Source: Anthostomella pinea (taxonomy: Eukaryota; Ascomycota; Sordariomycetes; Xylariales; Xylariaceae). From it: a DNA stretch of 64,000 nt. The stretch spans positions 1,054,001 to 1,118,000 of the forward strand of contig CAUWAG010000008.1 of NCBI GenBank assembly GCA_963556695.1. Direction: 5' to 3'. This document shows positions 47,231-59,200 of the stretch, in pieces (the first letter of the stretch is position 1; every line of letters begins with the position of its first letter). A program made the translations under genes and the position numbers. A model generated the notes under the pieces. That model was not told the origin of the DNA. It ran no database searches and saw only the letters and a program-made list of their open reading frames with translations.

Positions 47231-48827
47231 GGTAGGGTAGGGTGTAGGCAGGATGGGTTGGTTTGTGTGCATGGTGTGCAGTCTTGAGGTTATGTGAGTG
47301 CCACGCGGGTGTGAAACCGAGGGTTATTGAGGCTTCAGGGGGCACCATTCCCCCTCAGACGTTGTCGTTATTGCTTGACCACGCGCTACGGCGACTGCAA
47401 ACCCGGCACATCTATAAAGGGGCAATACGAAGAGCTAACCCGAAAGCCTGACACTATGGCTAGACTGATACATGTACCCAATATGGCAACCCTCTCACTC
47501 GCGTCAGATCAAGTGACTATCTGATAGCAAGGTCATCACGCTATCTGACGTGTATACTCTTACTGCAATTCTGTAGACTACTGCCGAAAGTGCCAACCTT
47601 AATCCCACAGTGTGTCGCTGAACCCCAGCTTGTTCACTTAAATTCCGCCCGATGAATTAGAACCTATCTCCAACTGTTTACCAAGAATGACAGAGATGGG
47701 CTGAATCATGCGTCGTAAAGTACTTTTGGTGGGTGACTAAGTCACGCGACAATCCGTTTGGCACACAAGGCTTCACGTAGCAGTCCGTTGGCAAAAGGCG
47801 GATCCGGGGTAATTCCGAGCTTTGTTCTGTTATCCCGTCGTATTCATGTGGTACTCTGTCGGGGCCTTCTACTTATCTGCCGATCTCGGAAGACGACGTG
47901 TAGCTGACGCGCCCATGACAGTACATGGCGGTTGACTGCAGAGATAAGAGAAGTAATAAGCACGAGATATATAGGAGTAATTATTCGTCATTTTGAATTT
48001 CACGGTGAGCAAGGGGATTTCACATGCAAAGCAGATCTGGGCATCCTGTTAGAATAGGATAGAGATACTATGCAAGTAGGAACTGTACCTCGAATTTTGT
48101 CCCAGTGCAAGATCAGCAGGAGTCACGTAATGACTTGTAGCCTGTAGGGACCAATGATGGACAGCTTATCAATTGCCCTTCCAGTTTACCTACATCTACA
48201 TGTAAGGTATGCAAGCCAGGCGGTCGGATTCAGGAGGACATGGGGTGGGCATTGGGAATGGTAGGTGCGGCCTGGAAGGTGGGTCGGTCTGGACCTATCT
48301 CGCTCCCCCACATCGGAATCTTCCATTTTTTCGACATTGACATTGGCAACTGACAGACACCGCCACACACTCATCAAATATTATTTGACCATCTGCACAT
48401 TCATATCAACGCATCGTGTCAAGTGTCAACACGAAGTGCAGGTCCCCTTCAAGGAGTCAATGTCAGCAGCCAAAGCATGACAACAGCGTTTCGCCGAATT
48501 GCGGAGTCGAGAGCTACAACATCGGAATGACCGTCCCTTGGCGCATCGGCCTAGCATCTTAGGACTCACCTACTCACCTGGTACAGTAGTAACAGTACAG
48601 TACGTACCTGCGAGGCCAATCCCCTGCCTGGTCAATGGTCATCTCCACCTGCGCAGATCGAGTTTGCATCCGAGAGCGAGAGGCAGTCAACCAGTCAGGC
48701 AATCAACCAGTCAGGCAGTCAAAGCTGCAAACTTGGAAACAAACCGACCCGCGTTACAATGCACCCTCTTTGTCCATCAGCCGTTTTCGATTGATCACTT
48801 GTTGGCCCATCCGGGTGGCACAGCACA
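47231..48827. other. Intergenic region, no supported gene
   Basis: In these 1.6 kb no open frame shows coding features. It begins with a short GGGTA run at the P450 stop. The last ~150 bp contain repeated CAGTCAGGCA-like words before the start at 48828. Confidence 0.55.
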
Positions 48828-50756
48828 ATGGAGGACAGCACGACGAGGCTCGCATCCGAGCTGCTCTACAAGCTTGCCGAGCTCGACCAGAAGGTCAACG
48901 AGTACCGCCTAGACATGGCGCAAGAATTCCACCGATATTCACGCCAATTACTACAGCATGTGCCCGACCATGTCACCCGACAAGTCGAACAAGCCATTGC
49001 CAGCGAGATGCAGAACTATCCCGCACTGAGACCGGCCCTCCGTCTCGAACCCGCGACTGACTCACCACCGCCAGCTGAGGACGACGACGACCGAGGCGCA
49101 ACATCTGGCAGTCGCTCGCCACCGCCAGTCTTGCCTCACACATCTGGAATGCCACCCGGAGACGGTGTGCGCAGCCCACACGAACGCGAACGCGAATTCC
49201 ACGGTGTGTTCACGCCGAGCTACCTCACCTTGCTTGATGCTATGCAGCAACGCAGCAGCCACGAGCCCACCACCATCACCACCACCAACATCAACACACC
49301 TCCTACACCGCCTCAAACACGTGAAAACAGAGATCCTAACAAGTACGAAGACGCGTCTCTTCCACCAAAGCTCGAGGCTCAGCCATCGCGCCCCAATCCT
49401 GTCCGCCGAGCGACCGAAGAGACCATATCCTCGACAGCCTCTGATGATAGTGCATCCCGCTCTCGAAGAAGGAGTGCTCTCCGTCGGTCCTCAAGCTCAT
49501 CCGCCAAGACCAGTCCTAGGCATGTCCGCTTCGAGGTCGAAGGCCAAGAAGTCTTACCGACCGCATCGCCGCCTGCAGTCTCGCCTCGATCAGCAATCTT
49601 ACTACCGGCTCCACCAGGGAGCTCCACAAGCCTGCTGAATGAGTCACCCAACGCCAGCTTCGTGGATGAACAGATCAGCTTATTAGGCAGCTCTCCCCCA
49701 AGGCCGAAGAAGGTAACATCGACCGACCGCCTGAAGGCAATGACGAGGAACTCAACCGAAGACACTTCGCAATGGACCATTGTCGGCAACTCGCAGGCCT
49801 CGGATGACGAGGAAGACGAGTTGATCATGCCGCGCTCGAGCAGCAAGAAACTGGCAGCAGAGGCCAAGTCGCACACCGAAGGAGTGGCTGATTTAGATAG
49901 TGATGTTCGCCGCCCAACTCAACCTGGACATGATTTGGAGAATCTGTACGAGCCCAATGTGGGCACACCAAACGGCGAGGATGACGAGGGTGACGAGGGT
50001 GACGATGGTGGTGATGATGATGGCGACGGCGGTGACGACGACGGCGACGATGGTGAACTCGAGATGCATCCGTTAAGCTCGTTCAAGGGTAAGAAACGGT
50101 TTTCGCCCCCTGAGGATACCGTCTTCGAGGCCGAACCCGAACCCGAATTTGAACCTTATAGATCAAGAGATGCAGGACGCCCACAGAAATCGGCCATGAA
50201 ACCACCGAAGCCCAAGATTGTCGCCACTTGTGCGGATGATGAGTCGGAAGCCGACGCTGAGGACATGTTTGACTTTGAGGACAGCCGTGGTGGCTCGGCA
50301 AAAAGGAACGGCAAAGCCAAGGTGGTTCCCAAGTATATCGAAGATGAGGATAGTGATGAGGACGAAAGCGAGATCACCCCGACGGCCGAAACTCCAACTG
50401 GGGAGACGTCACTGGCTCAATACTCTAGGTCACCCGCAGTTCGGATCGCCAAGCCTAAAGTTTCGTCACCTGCACCGGCAAGTACCAAACAAGCAGCCGG
50501 CTCTGTAGGATCGTACATGGGCAAGCCATTTTCGATCAGTAGCGTCCGCGACAAGGAGCTGTACAAGAGGGCTGCTGCGATGGGCGAGTTCAGTTCTTTC
50601 GTTGGCAGTGTTGATGGTCGAAGTGGGCCGGACGAGTCGAGTAGTTATCGACCCGAACCGACTTCTTTTGACGGCAGACCGAGGAGCTTCAGCGAACGCC
50701 TAATGAAGGAGGAGCTAGAAGAGGCACAACGAAGTTCGGGCACCTCGAATGACTAG
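48828..50756 (+). CDS. Large acidic protein of unknown function
   Basis: A single exon encodes 642 residues starting at ATG 48828 (CACAATGG). I do not recognise the family. Residues 1-75 form a predicted amphipathic or coiled-coil helix (ASELLYKLAELDQKVNEYRL, EFHRYSRQLLQHVPDHVTRQ). A long disordered part follows with Ser/Arg clusters (SASRSRRRSALRRSSSSSAK) and the word RHVRFEVEGQEVLP, which looks like an RVxF-type docking element for protein phosphatase 1 (HVRF), a hypothesis only. A strongly acidic Asp/Gly tract (~385-408) and several DEDESE-like clusters come next. Near the C-terminus YMGKPFSISSVRDKELYKRA and MGEFSSFVGSVDGR look like a conserved short domain. The overall make-up suggests a nuclear or scaffold protein. 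Confidence 0.72.
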   Translation: MEDSTTRLASELLYKLAELDQKVNEYRLDMAQEFHRYSRQLLQHVPDHVTRQVEQAIASEMQNYPALRPALRLEPATDSPPPAEDDDDRGATSGSRSPPPVLPHTSGMPPGDGVRSPHEREREFHGVFTPSYLTLLDAMQQRSSHEPTTITTTNINTPPTPPQTRENRDPNKYEDASLPPKLEAQPSRPNPVRRATEETISSTASDDSASRSRRRSALRRSSSSSAKTSPRHVRFEVEGQEVLPTASPPAVSPRSAILLPAPPGSSTSLLNESPNASFVDEQISLLGSSPPRPKKVTSTDRLKAMTRNSTEDTSQWTIVGNSQASDDEEDELIMPRSSSKKLAAEAKSHTEGVADLDSDVRRPTQPGHDLENLYEPNVGTPNGEDDEGDEGDDGGDDDGDGGDDDGDDGELEMHPLSSFKGKKRFSPPEDTVFEAEPEPEFEPYRSRDAGRPQKSAMKPPKPKIVATCADDESEADAEDMFDFEDSRGGSAKRNGKAKVVPKYIEDEDSDEDESEITPTAETPTGETSLAQYSRSPAVRIAKPKVSSPAPASTKQAAGSVGSYMGKPFSISSVRDKELYKRAAAMGEFSSFVGSVDGRSGPDESSSYRPEPTSFDGRPRSFSERLMKEELEEAQRSSGTSND

Positions 50757-52464
50757 GGCTGGAGGATCACAAGGCTATCTTACCCCTTGGCTGGCCCACA
50801 TATACGGCTCGTTGACTCAGACCTCATTCCCTCTGGACCAGGCATTGAATCGACTTCCGCATCTGAGCACCCGATCCCGTCTACCACGGCGTTGAAGGTG
50901 GTCATTCTGGTTTCGGTGTCGTCAAGGGTGGGGCAAATTTGCATCAGAGAAATGCCTAAATCAGCACATACGGAATTGCGTGAGGACTTATTCCCTTCAC
51001 TTGTGTCCATAGAATCGTCAGGGTCCGGACGGTGTGGTTCTCGGGCATATAAAGGCTTTGATTTTCGTCAATCTGCATCTGGCCAGGTCCGGTCTTCGGG
51101 GCGTTTGCTTCAGGGGAGTTTTTAGTTGTTTGGTTTGGTTTGATTTGATGTCTTGTTTGAAGATGCCGTGTTGGTCTCTTCGTGAGTCTCTCGTGGCAAC
51201 AGCACGGGGAAGAGGTTGACTCGACAGGACTCGGGTGTTCTAGGCAGCAAGCAGTGCGCAATGGCAGCACCGCAACACCCCACACACACAAACCACACAG
51301 CAGGTGTCAAAGGTTGACCAAAGATAATCAACCACAATACAACAATTGGCTGAGATGATATGTCCAGGGCTTTATGCTTTCATACGCAAGAGCGTTGTCT
51401 CCTTTCAGCTTCCCAATTGCCGTCCACGCTGATGTAGATCATATGTCCCCAATGCCAAGTTTCAGCTGTCCCTTGCCTTCCTATCGGTGAGACCGATCAG
51501 ACTGCAGTGATAACCGGTAATCGTTCCCCAACTCTCGCGACGGAGAAGTTCTATGGACCCTCACTGATCAGTGACCAGTCGACTCCCTGCCTGCAGGCCC
51601 TGGCTGGCTGGCTGGCTGCCCTGCTTCCATTTCGCTTCCATTTCGTTTCTAGAAGCAATGGCAAGGAGATGGACAGGGGTAATGACGCAGCCTGACAGCT
51701 CCGAAGGATTCTGAACCCGGATTCTGCAGACTGCCCTCTCTACTATCTATCCCCCTATCCTATTCTGGTCACCGCGAAACCCCCGCGCTAGACCTGATCC
51801 TTCTACCGAAGGAAGTCCTGGTCAGTGGTAGACCCCTCTCAGCCGCCACCCAGACGCATGCTGACTCTGGTGTTCTCCCACACGCCCAGACGCCCAGCTC
51901 AGCTCACTGGTTCAATGCTCGACACGCCTGCCTTGCACCCTGGAATCCTTTAGCTGAGCAAGCAGCGTGAGAAATCCCGTGCCGCGTATTTGTGTGTGTA
52001 TGTATGTGCGTGGTGCGGACCCGTGAATACCGTGCACGTAGTACACAGGCAGGCAGACACAACATCGATAGGATCAGCCGCGGCAGGATCTCGGGTCCAA
52101 CCGTCCACCTTCATCTTTGCTATCCTTTTCAACGATACACGATACACGATACCGCATACTAACAAGCACCCAACTTGCGAGTGATTTCTGCTGCTTTTCT
52201 CATATCGAAGTCAAAGCCGAGAAAGAGCGTCCGTCTCACGTAACTTTATCATCCCGCCGCCATGAGGCGCGGCGCCGTCACATGAAAAGAAAGACGCAGT
52301 CTACGATATCCCGTCCGCCTACCTCCATACCTGCCTTCCCTCCCAGCACTCACAGCCTTGCGCCTAGCTTAGGCGGCTTCTCTTCGCCAGCCAGGCATCT
52401 GCCACGGCAGCTCTGATCGCTTGGCCTGGCCTGGCCGAAACAGAAAGGCTGAGAGCAAGCGATC
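50757..52464. other. Intergenic region, no supported gene
   Basis: In these 1.7 kb I see only short, motif-free open frames and a few tiny repeats (GGCTGGCT near 51601, GATACACGATAC near 52134). The last few hundred bases are C-rich, and probably promoter and 5' UTR of the next gene. Confidence 0.5.
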
Positions 52465-55400
52465 ATGGGTGATTATACCCCGCCTTTCGTGACTATAAGT
52501 TCGCGGCAGCCCACCACAGATGGGAATAGCTTCAGCAGCGGGGATTCTGCCGTACGTCGAGACAACAGGACAGCCAGGTCCAGCATCAGGCCTCCTCAAG
52601 CCCGCTCCCGTCTAATCACATCTTCTGCTCAGTACGGCTCCAGCGTCGGCGATGAGAAGACGCCGTCCGCCACCCACGACATCAGTCGGGTGAACTACCA
52701 TGTCAGGTGTCTGCCCGAGTTTGCCAGGACGCTCGAAGATGTGCGTGCTCATCCCCACCCCATCCCGTCCCGAGGTGACTTCATGTTGCCGTTGCTACAT
52801 GCTCCCGGCGGTGCCGTATGTTATGTAGTCTTCATGAATGAACAGAAAAACTAATCAGAGTGCACAACCCGCAACAGTCTGCCGCGCGCGCCTTTCCCAA
52901 CCAACGCGGCGGCTCACAGCGATACAAGAAGGTCTTCGCCATCCTGCTGCACTGGAAGTGTGACGACCTGTTCGTGCTGCCCGAGCTGCAGGACCTCGAG
53001 TGCTGCTTCCGCGAGGACTTCGACTTCGAGACCGAGACGTTCCCCATCCCGTCCGACAATGCGCACCTGGAGCTCATGCTGCGTATCGGCGCCATGATCA
53101 AGGAGCACGAGTCCAACGATACGCTGTTCATTGTCTACTACGGCGGCCATGCGAGGATCGATGAGTCGAGGCAGAGCACGTGGTGCGCGTACGTCTTAGT
53201 CTCATGCTCTGTGTTGTGGTTCATGTGCTGACTTTGGGACTAGCACTCGGGGCTCAGACTCGCCTTGGTTACAGTAAGTTGCGATGAGATGTGTCTGTCA
53301 TAGACACACTGCAGGTCGATATTGACCCTTATAACAGATGGTCTGCCATTCAGACTCTACTAGAACGATCTCTCTCAGACGTTCTGATACTGCTAGACTG
53401 CTGTGCCGGAGCAGCAAGCGCCACATTCCCCAACGGAAACAGCATCACAGAGACGATATCAGCATCGAGTTGGGACGCCATCGCGCCGGACCCCGGGCGG
53501 TATTCGTTCACGAATGCACTCATCGAGGTCCTCCAGGAATGGAAGCGAAGGTCGTTCTCGGCCGCCATGTTACACGCCGAGGTCTTGGCCCGCCTCAAGC
53601 ATCCGAGACCGATCATGCTGAACGGCAAACACTTTGAGGCGCGGTCCACGCCGGTGCATTTCATGATGACCGCTAATCATAGAGCACCCAGTATCGAGAT
53701 GTCACGAATAGTACCAGCAGACAGGAGGCCACCCTCTCCTCCGCAAGAGTCGGCGTTCGACCCAAATTCTCTTGTTGGTAGATCTGCTGGGCCCCAGGAT
53801 GTTATCGGCTCCGAGCCAAACGAGGACGTACCGCACGTGATGATTTCCCTAGCTCTGGAGGATGACCAGCGCCTCAATATCAACGACTGGGAGCACTGGC
53901 TATCAAGCATACCCGCAATAGCAAAGTACGTCAAGGTCCAGGGGGTCTTCAAGAGCCACTCGACGTTACTCCTGCTATCACTGCCGGTGATGGTCTGGGA
54001 TCTGCTCCCGGAGAACCATGCTTGCAATTTTGTGGCCTTCATCCGGTCCAACAACCTGGCCATGGAATGCCCAGGGGAGCCCCAGGGAGTCGCGGAAGAA
54101 GTCCCGACGGGCGCCGACATAGATGCGGATCTGAGGTCAATATATTCCGGCACTACTGCATACACGGCAGCCCCGGTCGACTGGGCCGGTGGTGTCCGGC
54201 TATCGACCATATCTTCCTTCTCTAACGGTAAAGCCCCGATGGATCCTATATACAGGAATGTCGAGAGGCCCAGGTACAGCTCGCATTCAAACGCGCCACC
54301 AACCAGCACAGAGAAGCCTCCTCGCGGCTGGCCAGGTCTAAACTTAGGTGCGCCTATAAGAAAGCGCACAGCGACAGTTGGCAGTATACCCAAGAGCATG
54401 TCCAACGATAGTTTGGCGCAACAAAAGAAGCGACGGAACTCGACGAGGATCTTCATGAACTCGATCGACGACTTGCCAAGTCGGTCACATCTCGCACCTC
54501 ACGTCCAGGCTCGGTTGGAGGAGTACTTCCACACCAGCCCGAGGCCGACAATGGCCGTCAAGGAATTCCTAGCATCGAACCTAGGCATAGAAACTTCAGA
54601 CATCGAAGTGAGTTGGCCTACCCCCTTTCCAAGGGCATCGGATGTCATTGATTGACCAACCGCAGATCTGGTTCTACCACCGCCGCGAGCAGCAAGAGGT
54701 GTCAAACCGGCTTCAGAGCCTCAAGATCGACGACCACAGCCACGACCCGCCGAAGGACGGCGCGCAGATGATCCTGCCGGGCCACCTCAACACGTTGCTC
54801 GAGATCTTCCCGCCGACTAGTCGTGATGGCGGTAGCAACAAACCTGCCAGTGATGGCAACCAGATCGTGCTGATTGATCTGCGTCCCGCGGCCGAGTACG
54901 ACCGCAGCCATATCCACGGCGCGATCAACTTGCGGGTACCGGCCTCGTTCGTGGCACGTGCCGACCTGGAGATGATCGAGGTTAGTAGCCCTAATCTACT
55001 GTTTACCTCTCCTGATATTGGGCGCATGTTTGCCCTTGAGACGTCATGTCAAAGTCTTATCTCCTCTGTCTGCCCTCACATGCCCGAAGCGTTCTATAAT
55101 CGGATACACACTAACAGGTGATTTTGCAACAGCGCGCATTGCCAGACGACGCCAGCCGTACCTCGTTCTCCCAGTGGGGCACCAGCAAGTGCATCGTCTT
55201 CTACGACAAGGTGGTCGAGTACGCGTGGGAGGCGCCGGTGGCAGATGCGCTGTTCAGGAAGTTCAGGGGCAAGGGGTGGGCCGGGCAGTGCTTCTTGCTG
55301 AAGGGCCACTACCGCGAGTTCTCGCAGTCGTTCGATAGGCATATCGTCGTTGCGGGCGCGACCGAGAATGCGGGGGCGTATCTGACCGGTCTGGCGCCGG

Positions 55401-56203
55401 GTGAGAAGCCGGGGAAGAATGTGAGTTTCCCCGTAAACCCAGACCCTTCAAAGGGGAGTTTATGTTGTGAAGAATCACCTAATCACATATAGAAGACCGA
55501 CGACCACCAGCGCTACGCTGAGTGGCATGCCCTCCTCGAAGGCGAGGACCGCGTACACTCGACGGACCTCGTGCCCTCGATTAAAGACGAGCGCGTCCGC
55601 GCCCTGGTGCAACACCAGAAGGCCGCCGAGGACGACTTTGAGCGCGCACAGCCCGCTCTGTACCGGCAGGGGCTCGCCCGGCAGCCGGAGGACGACGACG
55701 ACAACGACTGGGCCCTCAGGACGGCCCCGATGGTCGAGCACCTCGAGCGCGGCATCGCCAAGATGCAGGCGGAGGTGTCTGGATCTGGACCAGGAGGTAG
55801 CGGCAGGAGCAGTGCTGGCGGCGGCAGGTCCGGTGACTCGCCATCGGAAATGCAATTGGGATACCGCGGCGGCTACCCGACCGTTGTCGAGAAGCCGTCG
55901 CTGCTGGGCGTGGAGGATTACGATTTGCTCGAGTCCGAGGACGAGTATCCCCACCCGCCGCACGCGATGGCGCCTCCCACTTCCAACAACAACACTGCTA
56001 CTAGCGGCGTCCGGCACGAGCCCGGGTTCCAGAAGCTCAGCTCGGCCTCCGCGTCAGGGTCCGAGTCCAGATCGAGACCCTCGCCACACGCGGAGGACGC
56101 CGCGGCTGGGCCCGAAAAGAAGGGGCGTTCGGGGCTGGGGGGAACGGGGAGGAATCTGCTAACGAAGATCATTCGGAGTGGGAGGCATGAGCCTCCGCGG
56201 TAG
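52465..56203 (+). CDS. Multidomain protein: caspase-like, homeodomain-like and rhodanese-like regions
   Basis: Seven exons (52465-52740, 52878-53188, 53244-53273, 53338-54607, 54666-54980, 55118-55420, 55493-56203) join in phase to 1071 residues; the 30-nt third exon is needed to keep frame and motif. Residues ~110-310 look like a C14 caspase-like fold: strand FAILLHW, His183 in FIVYYGGHARIDE, and DVLILLDCCAGAA with Cys228 at the nucleophile position, then WDAIAPDPGRYSFTNALIEV. Residues ~588-645 resemble a homeodomain (LEEYFHTSPRP, AVKEFLASNLGI, DIEIWFYHRREQQE), with His634 where Asn51 would be. Residues ~670-810 resemble a rhodanese/Cdc25-type domain (VLIDLRPAAEYDRSHIHGAI, then CIVFYDKVVEYAWEAPVADA), with no Cys in the active loop (VFYDK), so probably non-catalytic. 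The tail is disordered and ends basic. Similar fungal proteins are often labelled as phosphatases; I see no phosphatase active site. Confidence 0.8.
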
Positions 56204-59200
56204 TCGGTGTGCGGTCCGTGGTTGTTGGGACTGATGGTGTTACGTCTGTCGGCCTGTGAGTGCATCAGGGGCTGCTTGGGCTGGCGCGGTGGATGACCGG
56301 GACGTCGCTGATGTCTTTAATACAACTACGGTGTGGCCGGCCATATAGGTACCTGCCTGTCTCGGCCAGGACACAGGGCTAGGTATTGTGGAAGGAAACC
56401 CTACCTATCTGTCTGTCTGTATGTATACTAGGCTCGCTGAACATCTTCCATAAGTTGTGTAGACGTGTTGTCATTGGAGCTGTGCATCGTCCATAGGTTA
56501 AAGCAGACAAGCCGGTAAATTACCGTGTCGTGATGGGATATATAGCGGATATTAGAATAACTCGGGCTGAGGCCGGTGCATCGATTCATGAATCATGTAT
56601 ATCTGTCTCTTCTCCATTGGTGAGATCTGCGGGTGTGAAATGCGGGCTACGGGGGCGAGAGCTTGCGCTTACGCATATAATCTAGGTACATTCATGTCCC
56701 TGGAGGCTGTGTATAATGTGCAGTTCAGCTTGCCGTCCAAGCATCTTCAGTATCCAACATGATGGTGGCTATATTGTAGACATCTCGCCAACGTTGCCAC
56801 GAGTGCAGGCTGTGTGGTGATGCTATCGGTGTCGGTCTGGCATGAGGACCTAAGGCTGCTGGATGATGAATACTGCCCGCACAACAGAACCAGCCTTGCT
56901 AAGTCAGCACCTTATCCCGGCCTCCATTCGTAGGCCGGGATAGCATCCGGGGAAGGCTCACCACAGTACCGTCGTCGACTTGCTATCGCCAGGAATGCAG
57001 TCCTTCACTTGTCTGCCTCTGGACAGTGAGAGGGCGTGTTAAGCATCAGGCGGTTGACTGCTGTTGGAGCCTGCTCTCTAGCGAAGCCAGGTGGACTGCG
57101 TACTTCGTGAGGCACGAATCGGAGATAGTTTTTCACCGGGTTGTTTTGTTATTTCATATCTCTGACAAACAGATCGTCGATATTTTCCTTCCCATCCATC
57201 CTGTCCCGAGTACCCTATGGTCCATTCGCTACAGAATTGTTCCTTTATGCAGATAACTTCTGGTCCAATATCTGACGAGGCGTCCGCTTCTCACAATCAC
57301 ATGTCGCCAGCGTATACCAAGAATCCTCCTCCTGTCTCCCATTGAGCTAATGGGCAGCTTCGGGCTAAGCCGTATATATACAAATTCGCTCACAGTCCGG
57401 TCGGTCCAGCTGTTGCCCTTCCCTACCGACCCGATTTTACAACCACCCCTCGGGCCAGATCCGGGCCACGGCACGGCAAGCACGGCACGATCCTGCATGT
57501 GAATATCACATGTGGTGCGAATTGAAGTACAGGTATGAGATACACGGAGAAAATGAAGTCTCGCTGTGCGGCTGTGATCGGCATGGAACAAGTCCACAGA
57601 TGCAAATGAGTATAAGTGTGACTTTCCTCTTTGGTGCTGACAACAACTCTGGCGGTGCTTGGCGGGAACGCCTCTTTATGGGTCGATACGCCGTCGTGGT
57701 CTCATAACACTGACCTCGGTTTCTTGGAAAGCATCTGCTAGTCCAGGGTGTCGCTGTCTCTTTCCCTCGGCGGCGGGTGAGTTGGCGGCGAGAAGTCGGG
57801 GACTTGCTTTCTGCATGGCAGTAGTTGAAAAGGGGTCCGGACTATGGCTCTTGCGACTTTAAGGGTGTCTACACAGGCTTGTAAGGTGCCTATGTCTGTG
57901 TCGATAGGCGTGGCTAGATAGTCTCAAGCCTCTCACAGATATTGCTGGTCACTACTTCCGCTGCGTGTCTCTTCGTTCCGACCCCAGGCTAGTGATAACG
58001 ACGGATGGTAAGATTAACGATGATGAAGACCAGGAAGAAAGGACGCGCTTTTCTGATTGGCTAGATCAGGCAGCCAGTGGACTACTAGGGCTATGGCTGG
58101 GCTGTCCGGTTGGAAATTATGCCTTTGGATATGGAACGAGATTATGACCTGGATACTTTGACTGGAGGAATTAAATTCATGCGACTAGGTAAGGCAGCGT
58201 TTGCCTGAATGCCTTCGTCAGATGGCCAGAGTTTGAAGAGAGACACATCCAGTTATCCATATAGTGCCGGGCGCGAGAGTCCGCATCCAACAAGAGACCT
58301 GAGATACGTAGAATAATGGCTGATGCTAAAACCGTCAAGACTCAGGGTTGGTTGACAGGAAGGACATACGGACTACCTAGCAGCATAACCCGGCTGTATT
58401 CCTCAAGCCTTAACAACAGACCTGTCCCATCTCGTTGAGGTCACGGAAGTGCCAGGGGTCAACAGCTAAAACGCGTATTTACCTGCCAGGGCGCAATCTA
58501 AACAAATGTCACGGACATCGATCGCACACCAACGCACGCGGCACAGTTAAAAATCAACAGCACATCTGGACGAACAGTCCCCTCATATTTTCCACTGCAA
58601 AACGCCTACCTCGACCCCGTGCGGAAAGCTCCCGACCACAACACCTCAGTTTCACCCAAAAGGGGCCCGCCGAGACAGTGCCCTGCGTGAGTAGTCCCCA
58701 GAAGCAGCTAAGCCACCTCGTCCGTTTGTTATCCAATTTACCACGACGGCAACGAGTCGGAAAGGAGATGAAGGCAAAGAGACAGGCTGCGTGGACTGGA
58801 GAAGACGAGACGATGTCGAGACTATCATGTATGGACCCTACGAGTGGCTATTGCAATGCTGACTCTGGCACGCAAACACGTCCATGGTGGCTATACCATA
58901 TACCACACCTAGAGTCGAGGTGATCTGCGAGTAAATACCAATACGTGAAAAGCCACATGAGCCGATTTCTCTCCCCAGCGCATGACGATGGTCGTGATGG
59001 CTCGAAGACGAACTTGCTCGTTACGTGCATCCCGAAGTACCTTTTCTTGCGAGGCCCTCGACCGGCATCTACTGATGCACCACGGAGGGTATCTCCAGGT
59101 GGGGTGACGTACAGTTTTTGGACATCACTGCGCTTCGATCTACAGATTCTAGAGCACTAAACGACCGGCCGGCCTTCATCCCCACGTGTTCTACCATGGT

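Noticed and set aside
47225..47243. GGGTA repeats resembling telomeric sequence
   Set aside because: Only about three pentamers, overlapping the P450 stop codon, and not TTAGGG.
54642..55121. Separate gene for the rhodanese-like part starting at an internal ATG
   Set aside because: The ATG lies inside a good intron (GTGAGT...CGCAG), and splicing joins both parts in phase through a homeodomain-like helix.
58435..58923. 162-codon open frame, the longest in the right-hand gene-free stretch
   Set aside because: Composition lacks hydrophobic cores or motifs, and no neighbouring exon extends it.
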